Below, piece by piece: positions 63,951-64,000 of a stretch of DNA of 64,000 nt. Source of the DNA: Longimycelium tulufanense (GTDB lineage: Bacteria > Actinomycetota > Actinomycetes > Mycobacteriales > Pseudonocardiaceae); assembly GCF_014645795.1 (NCBI RefSeq), contig NZ_BMMK01000002.1, positions 456,388 through 520,387 on the forward strand, in the 5' to 3' direction. The notes below the pieces were generated by a model that made no database searches, was not told the origin of the DNA, and saw nothing but the letters and a program-made list of their open reading frames with translations. The position numbers and the translations under genes are program-made. Every line of letters starts with the position of its first letter. Positions within the stretch are counted from its first letter, which is position 1.

Positions 63951-64000
63951 ACTTGGTGAGTCTCTTGTAGCAGGTGAGGGCGGCGGCCAAGGTCAGAAAG
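63949..64000 (-). CDS. IS5-family transposase, C-terminal fragment at window edge
   Basis: The last 16 codons read Phe-Leu-Thr-Leu-Ala-Ala-Ala-Leu-Thr-Cys-Tyr-Lys-Arg-Leu-Thr-Lys-stop, the typical end of IS5-family DDE transposases in actinobacteria. The remainder lies to the right of the window, so intactness cannot be judged. Confidence 0.7.
   Translation of the reverse strand, partial: FLTLAAALTCYKRLTK

Overview
The window is chromosomal DNA of a high-GC actinobacterium. GTG starts are frequent, there are many 1-4 base stop/start overlaps, and the core gene order from about 21.4 to 61.6 kb runs mutM-rnc-rpmF-DUF177-sepIVA, coaD-rsmD, pyc-recG-DAK-rpmB, ung, thiL, ddl, gpsA, plsC-cofC, ppk-mutT1, hup, leuD-leuC-IclR. 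This is the order I remember for Mycobacterium tuberculosis Rv2924c to Rv2989. CofC (coenzyme F420), SepIVA, a NUDIX-phosphoglycerate-mutase type MutT1 and an HU with a long Lys/Ala/Thr tail all fit Mycobacteriales/Pseudonocardiales. I favour Pseudonocardiaceae, but that is inference.

Layout. 0-6.5 kb is accessory: a truncated sigma-dependent membrane protein behind an ECF sigma factor, two hypotheticals, a LysR regulator facing a VOC protein and a beta-propeller protein, and a secreted serine hydrolase. 7.1-15.2 kb is a complete kdp potassium-uptake operon, including two membrane micro-proteins of 27 and 32 residues, with the KdpDE two-component system at its 3' end. 15.5-21.3 kb holds asparagine synthetase with a MarR regulator and a perfect 17-base operator-like palindrome, a LysR fragment, a PadR/HAAS pair and a secreted lipase. 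21.4-27.1 kb is the DNA repair, RNA processing, ribosome and septation block plus coaD-rsmD, with a secreted ribonuclease and a GNAT gene between them. 27.1-32.2 kb is a 5 kb insertion into the core order: an iron-box-controlled siderophore-binding lipoprotein, an aldo-keto reductase, a LacI regulator and an arginase-fold enzyme. 32.2-61.6 kb is mostly conserved housekeeping. It covers anaplerosis (pyc), replication-fork repair (recG, ung), the DAK/fatty-acid kinase-like protein, L28, thiamine, peptidoglycan (ddl), sulfur amino acids (Cys/Met lyase family and cysteine dioxygenase), phospholipid synthesis (gpsA, plsC), F420 (cofC), polyphosphate (ppk), nucleotide sanitation (mutT1), HU and leucine synthesis (leuCD) facing its IclR regulator. 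61.6-63.94 kb contains no convincing gene and has an extreme shortage of T on the plus strand. 63.95 kb to the end is the 3' end of an IS5-like transposase.

Themes: potassium and envelope homeostasis on the left, core information and central metabolism in the middle, and a decayed or non-coding, IS-bounded stretch on the right where I would have expected tRNA-Glu/tRNA-Gln/gltX. Several small inverted repeats sit exactly where regulators should bind (asnB/MarR, LysR/VOC, MocR/PPOX, plsC/cofC, leuC/IclR, AKR/LacI). They are the most testable new observations. All homology statements are from reading the translated sequence and from memory; no database search was run.
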